DNA of 64,000 bases from NCBI GenBank assembly GCA_965228425.1, contig OZ245815.1, positions 3,968,001-4,032,000 on the forward strand, given 5' to 3'. Position 1 is the first letter of the stretch. Every line of letters begins with the position of its first letter. Below the pieces are notes generated by a model. The model was not told the origin of the DNA and made no database searches. It saw only the letters and a program-made list of their open reading frames with translations. Position numbers and translations under genes: made by a program. Origin of the DNA: JAJFJD01 sp965228425 (GTDB lineage Bacteria; Pseudomonadota; Alphaproteobacteria; UBA8366). Shown in pieces: positions 62,044 to 64,000 of the stretch.

Positions 62044-62747
62044 CAGCGTATTTCTCCCTGCCGCGCGGTCTCGGCGCTGGTCAGATCGGCCAACACCGTC
62101 TCGCCGGCAATCGTAGTCTGGTCCGTCACGACAAGCGGCGCAACGCCCGTCGGCAGATAGATATCGACGCGGCTGCCGAACCGAATCATCCCGATCCGAT
62201 CGCCCACCTGCAGCGATTGATCCGGCGACACCTCGCAGAGGATGCGCCGGGCGACCAATCCGGCAATCTGAACACAGGCGATGTCGCGGCCGTCGGGCAT
62301 CGTCAGCCGCAGCGATTGCCGTTCGTTATGCTCGCTCGCCTTATCCAGCGACGCGTTGAAGAACTTGCCGGGCCGATAGGCCAGTTTGGCGATCCGCCCC
62401 GCCACCGGCGACCGGTTAACGTGACAATTGAAGACGTTCATGAAGACGCTGATCCGGGTCAGCGGTGTGTCTCCCATCTCAAGTTCGGGCGGGGGTGGCG
62501 CCTCGACGATCATCTGCACGACACCGTCGGCCGGGCTGATCACCAGACCCTCGCGGATCGGGGTGACCCGCGGCGGATCGCGGAAGAAATAAATGCACCA
62601 CACGGTCAAGATACAGCCAAGGACGAACAGAGGCGTCCAGAAGAAGCCGAGCACCAGCGTCGCACCGGCAAATGCCGCGATGAACGGATACCCGGCCCGA
62701 TGGATCGGCGGCAGTACCGGTTTCAATGTCTCGCGTAAGGTCGTCAC
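62043..62747 (-). CDS. psd: Phosphatidylserine decarboxylase proenzyme (short form), GTG start
   Basis: The protein is 234 residues, the compact alphaproteobacterial form. It starts with GTG at 62745-62747. The self-cleavage site is RFGSRVD; Ser192 gives the pyruvoyl group of the alpha subunit. It makes phosphatidylethanolamine from phosphatidylserine, the product of the enzyme encoded next. Two N-terminal hydrophobic segments anchor the beta part. Confidence 0.95.
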   Translation of the reverse strand: MTTLRETLKPVLPPIHRAGYPFIAAFAGATLVLGFFWTPLFVLGCILTVWCIYFFRDPPRVTPIREGLVISPADGVVQMIVEAPPPPELEMGDTPLTRISVFMNVFNCHVNRSPVAGRIAKLAYRPGKFFNASLDKASEHNERQSLRLTMPDGRDIACVQIAGLVARRILCEVSPDQSLQVGDRIGMIRFGSRVDIYLPTGVAPLVVTDQTTIAGETVLADLTSAETARQGEIR

Positions 62748-63026
62748 GTAGCGGCGCTCCTCTCCCCCGTATCGGCCGACGCGTTTCTGATGACGCTCCG
62801 GCGCCCTTTCCGCGCCGCGCCCCGCAAGAGCGCGTAACCTACTGACTTGTCACAGTATCCGCGGCAACTCGGTAACAAAGTGTAAATGTTATGCCGGTTA
62901 TATTGGGATGAATTGAACGGATTAAAGCCATTGCCGCGGCCCGATCGTCGCCTGCGCCGTCGCCGTCGAATCCCAAGGCTAAAATACGGGATTTGACGAT
63001 TAGTAGATAAGACCCTGCATTTCATA

Positions 63027-63422
63027 ATGTTAGAGCCCTTCATCAACTTCAGCTTTCGATATAGATCCATGGCCTTCCGGGTCTGGGCCACCGCTGAAGA
63101 AGCGCGGACAGGGTTCGCGTTTTTCGAAGGGCGTCTCGGGGTTCTGCCCTTTACCGGTGACGGATCGAATCGCCGGCAGAACACCCTGGCGGTCCTCGAT
63201 TTGGCGAAACGGCTCACGGACTTCACCGTCGACCTTCCGGACGGATATGAAATTGTCGTTTCGGCGAAGTTGAAATCGGACGGGCCCGTCACACCGGCAT
63301 GGGCCCTCGGCGAAGCGATCAGCCGCCTCGCGGACACCAAGCAACTCGTCGACATGATCGGGTCGCTGCAACCGGCCCGCCGTCTCCGCGACGCCCCGCA
63401 TCATTCTTCTAACGCGCCTTAG
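63027..63422 (+). CDS. Hypothetical protein, 131 residues
   Basis: The reading frame has protein-like composition (LAVLDLAKRLTDFTVDLPDGYEIVVSAKLK) but I see no family. The ATG at 63027 has no clear ribosome-binding site; a second in-frame ATG is at 63069. It overlaps the convergent LysM gene by 14 bases. It may be real or a spurious frame. Confidence 0.45.
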   Translation: MLEPFINFSFRYRSMAFRVWATAEEARTGFAFFEGRLGVLPFTGDGSNRRQNTLAVLDLAKRLTDFTVDLPDGYEIVVSAKLKSDGPVTPAWALGEAISRLADTKQLVDMIGSLQPARRLRDAPHHSSNAP

Positions 63423-64000
63423 ACGTCGGCAGCGAGAAAACCTGGCCCGGGTAGATCAGATCCGGGTCTCGGATCTGATCCCGGTTTGCCCGATAAATGA
63501 CGGAATAAAGGATGCCGTCGCCATAAGACCGCCGCGCGAGCCGCCACAGGCTGTTGCCGGGCTGCACCACGACGAACGTATCCCCTGCAAGTTCAGCGAC
63601 CGGACGGGACCGCGTGAACGGCAGTTCTATACGTTGCGCGACCTTGCCGCTCACCAGTTGATCGATGCGCAAGGTGTATGTCCCCGCTGCAACCGGTCCG
63701 TCCGGGCGGAGCCGCCAGCTTCCATCTTCCCGCACCTCCGCTTCGCCGAGAATCTTATTGTCGAGATAGGCGCGCAAATGCGCGTTCGGTTCGCCCTTGC
63801 CGCCCAGCGTCAAATTGCCCTTTTCGTCGTAGTCGATCACCTGCAGACGGAGCGCGTCCGTCCCGACGCCCGGCCCCGGTTTCGGCTCTTGCAAAATCGT
63901 TGCTGGACCGGCCCCATCACGCGGCACCAGGACCGCAACCGGTGCTTCCGGCTGCGGCGCCGGTTTATCCGATGCCGATGGCGTCGGCGCAGAATTCGGC
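63409..64000 (-). CDS. LysM-domain peptidoglycan-binding protein, C-terminal part (5' end outside window)
   Basis: The frame is open to the right edge; a possible internal GTG at 63925-63927 is not needed. The visible part begins with a Pro/Ala-rich linker. Next come Ig-like beta regions (GKGEPNAHLRAYLDN) and then a single LysM domain at the C-terminus: FVVVQPGNSLWRLARRSYGDGILYSVIYRANRDQIRDPDLIYPGQVFSLP. This layout is common in alphaproteobacterial exported LysM proteins. It binds peptidoglycan. Confidence 0.88.
   Translation of the reverse strand, partial: PNSAPTPSASDKPAPQPEAPVAVLVPRDGAGPATILQEPKPGPGVGTDALRLQVIDYDEKGNLTLGGKGEPNAHLRAYLDNKILGEAEVREDGSWRLRPDGPVAAGTYTLRIDQLVSGKVAQRIELPFTRSRPVAELAGDTFVVVQPGNSLWRLARRSYGDGILYSVIYRANRDQIRDPDLIYPGQVFSLPTSKAR

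Noticed and set aside
62744..63355. Minus-strand frame of 203 residues before psd
   Set aside because: Ser/Arg-rich without domain, overlapping the psd start. It is probably the shadow of the plus-strand frame at 63027-63422 and of noncoding DNA.
1..64000. CRISPR array, prophage or insertion sequence
   Set aside because: No regular repeat-spacer pattern, no phage structural genes and no transposase with terminal inverted repeats were seen on reading both strands.

Overview
The window is GC-rich bacterial chromosome, dense with genes and rich in short overlaps. It looks alphaproteobacterial, most likely of the Rhodospirillales type. The reasons are the guaB/rlmE/Ppx neighbourhood, tripartite tricarboxylate (TTT) and TAXI-TRAP transporters, PAS_5-type proteins, a DUF6356-like protein, an FtsJ-type RlmE, a MetA carrying the acetyl-CoA specificity residue, and the psd-pssA pair. 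I infer lineage from protein style only. I see no rRNA, CRISPR array, prophage or intact insertion sequence. One tRNA gene, tRNA-Gln(CUG), is present.

Layout. 1-6250 is housekeeping: the end of a hydantoinase-A type protein, then a minus-strand run Ppx/GppA, rlmE, guaB, an RsmB-type methyltransferase and a GNAT acetyltransferase, preceded by an EF-hand protein. 6439-7705 holds tRNA-Gln, a small exported protein and a PAS_5-like protein. 8048-20879 is catabolic and transport: an SDR lacking its catalytic residues, a TctC/TctA/TctB transporter, a TIM-barrel protein, an FkbM methyltransferase, and a TfdA-type dioxygenase/flavin monooxygenase/hydrolase operon divergent from MmgE/PrpD, an SLC13 transporter and a tandem universal stress protein. 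20876-28325 holds an amidase, a DUF35 protein with a thiolase-fold partner lacking the usual cysteine, two tandem dioxygenase paralogues with an N-formylglutamate amidohydrolase-like enzyme, and an MFS transporter. 28412-30469 holds a lipoprotein, a cold shock protein, an infA gene starting with TTG, and a membrane protein ending in an L7/L12-like domain.

30767-35560 is a TAXI-TRAP transporter with a cytosine-deaminase-like amidohydrolase and a small protein. 35561-38668 carries a candidate anti-Shine-Dalgarno small RNA on the minus strand, a 48-codon ORF, and the methionine genes metY and metA. 38756-44172 holds a TIM-barrel protein, an Lrp-type regulator, a GH17-GT2 fusion likely to make beta-1,3-glucan, and a two-domain VOC protein. 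44530-51295 is a peptide-type ABC transporter with two adjacent DppC-type permeases, followed by a convergent TfdA-type dioxygenase. 52232-57680 holds two CoA-transferase/CoA-lyase pairs. 57868-61152 is a looser, partly AT-rich stretch with a PAS-like protein, a FecR-domain protein, a RidA protein and about 0.9 kb with no convincing gene. 61153-64000 returns to housekeeping with psd-pssA and a LysM protein leaving the window.

Recurring theme: uptake systems (TTT, TAXI-TRAP, SLC13, Dpp-type ABC, MFS) sit beside oxygenases, hydrolases and CoA-ester enzymes. This suggests a heterotroph that scavenges organic acids, amino acid derivatives and peptides. None of the substrates can be read from the sequence.
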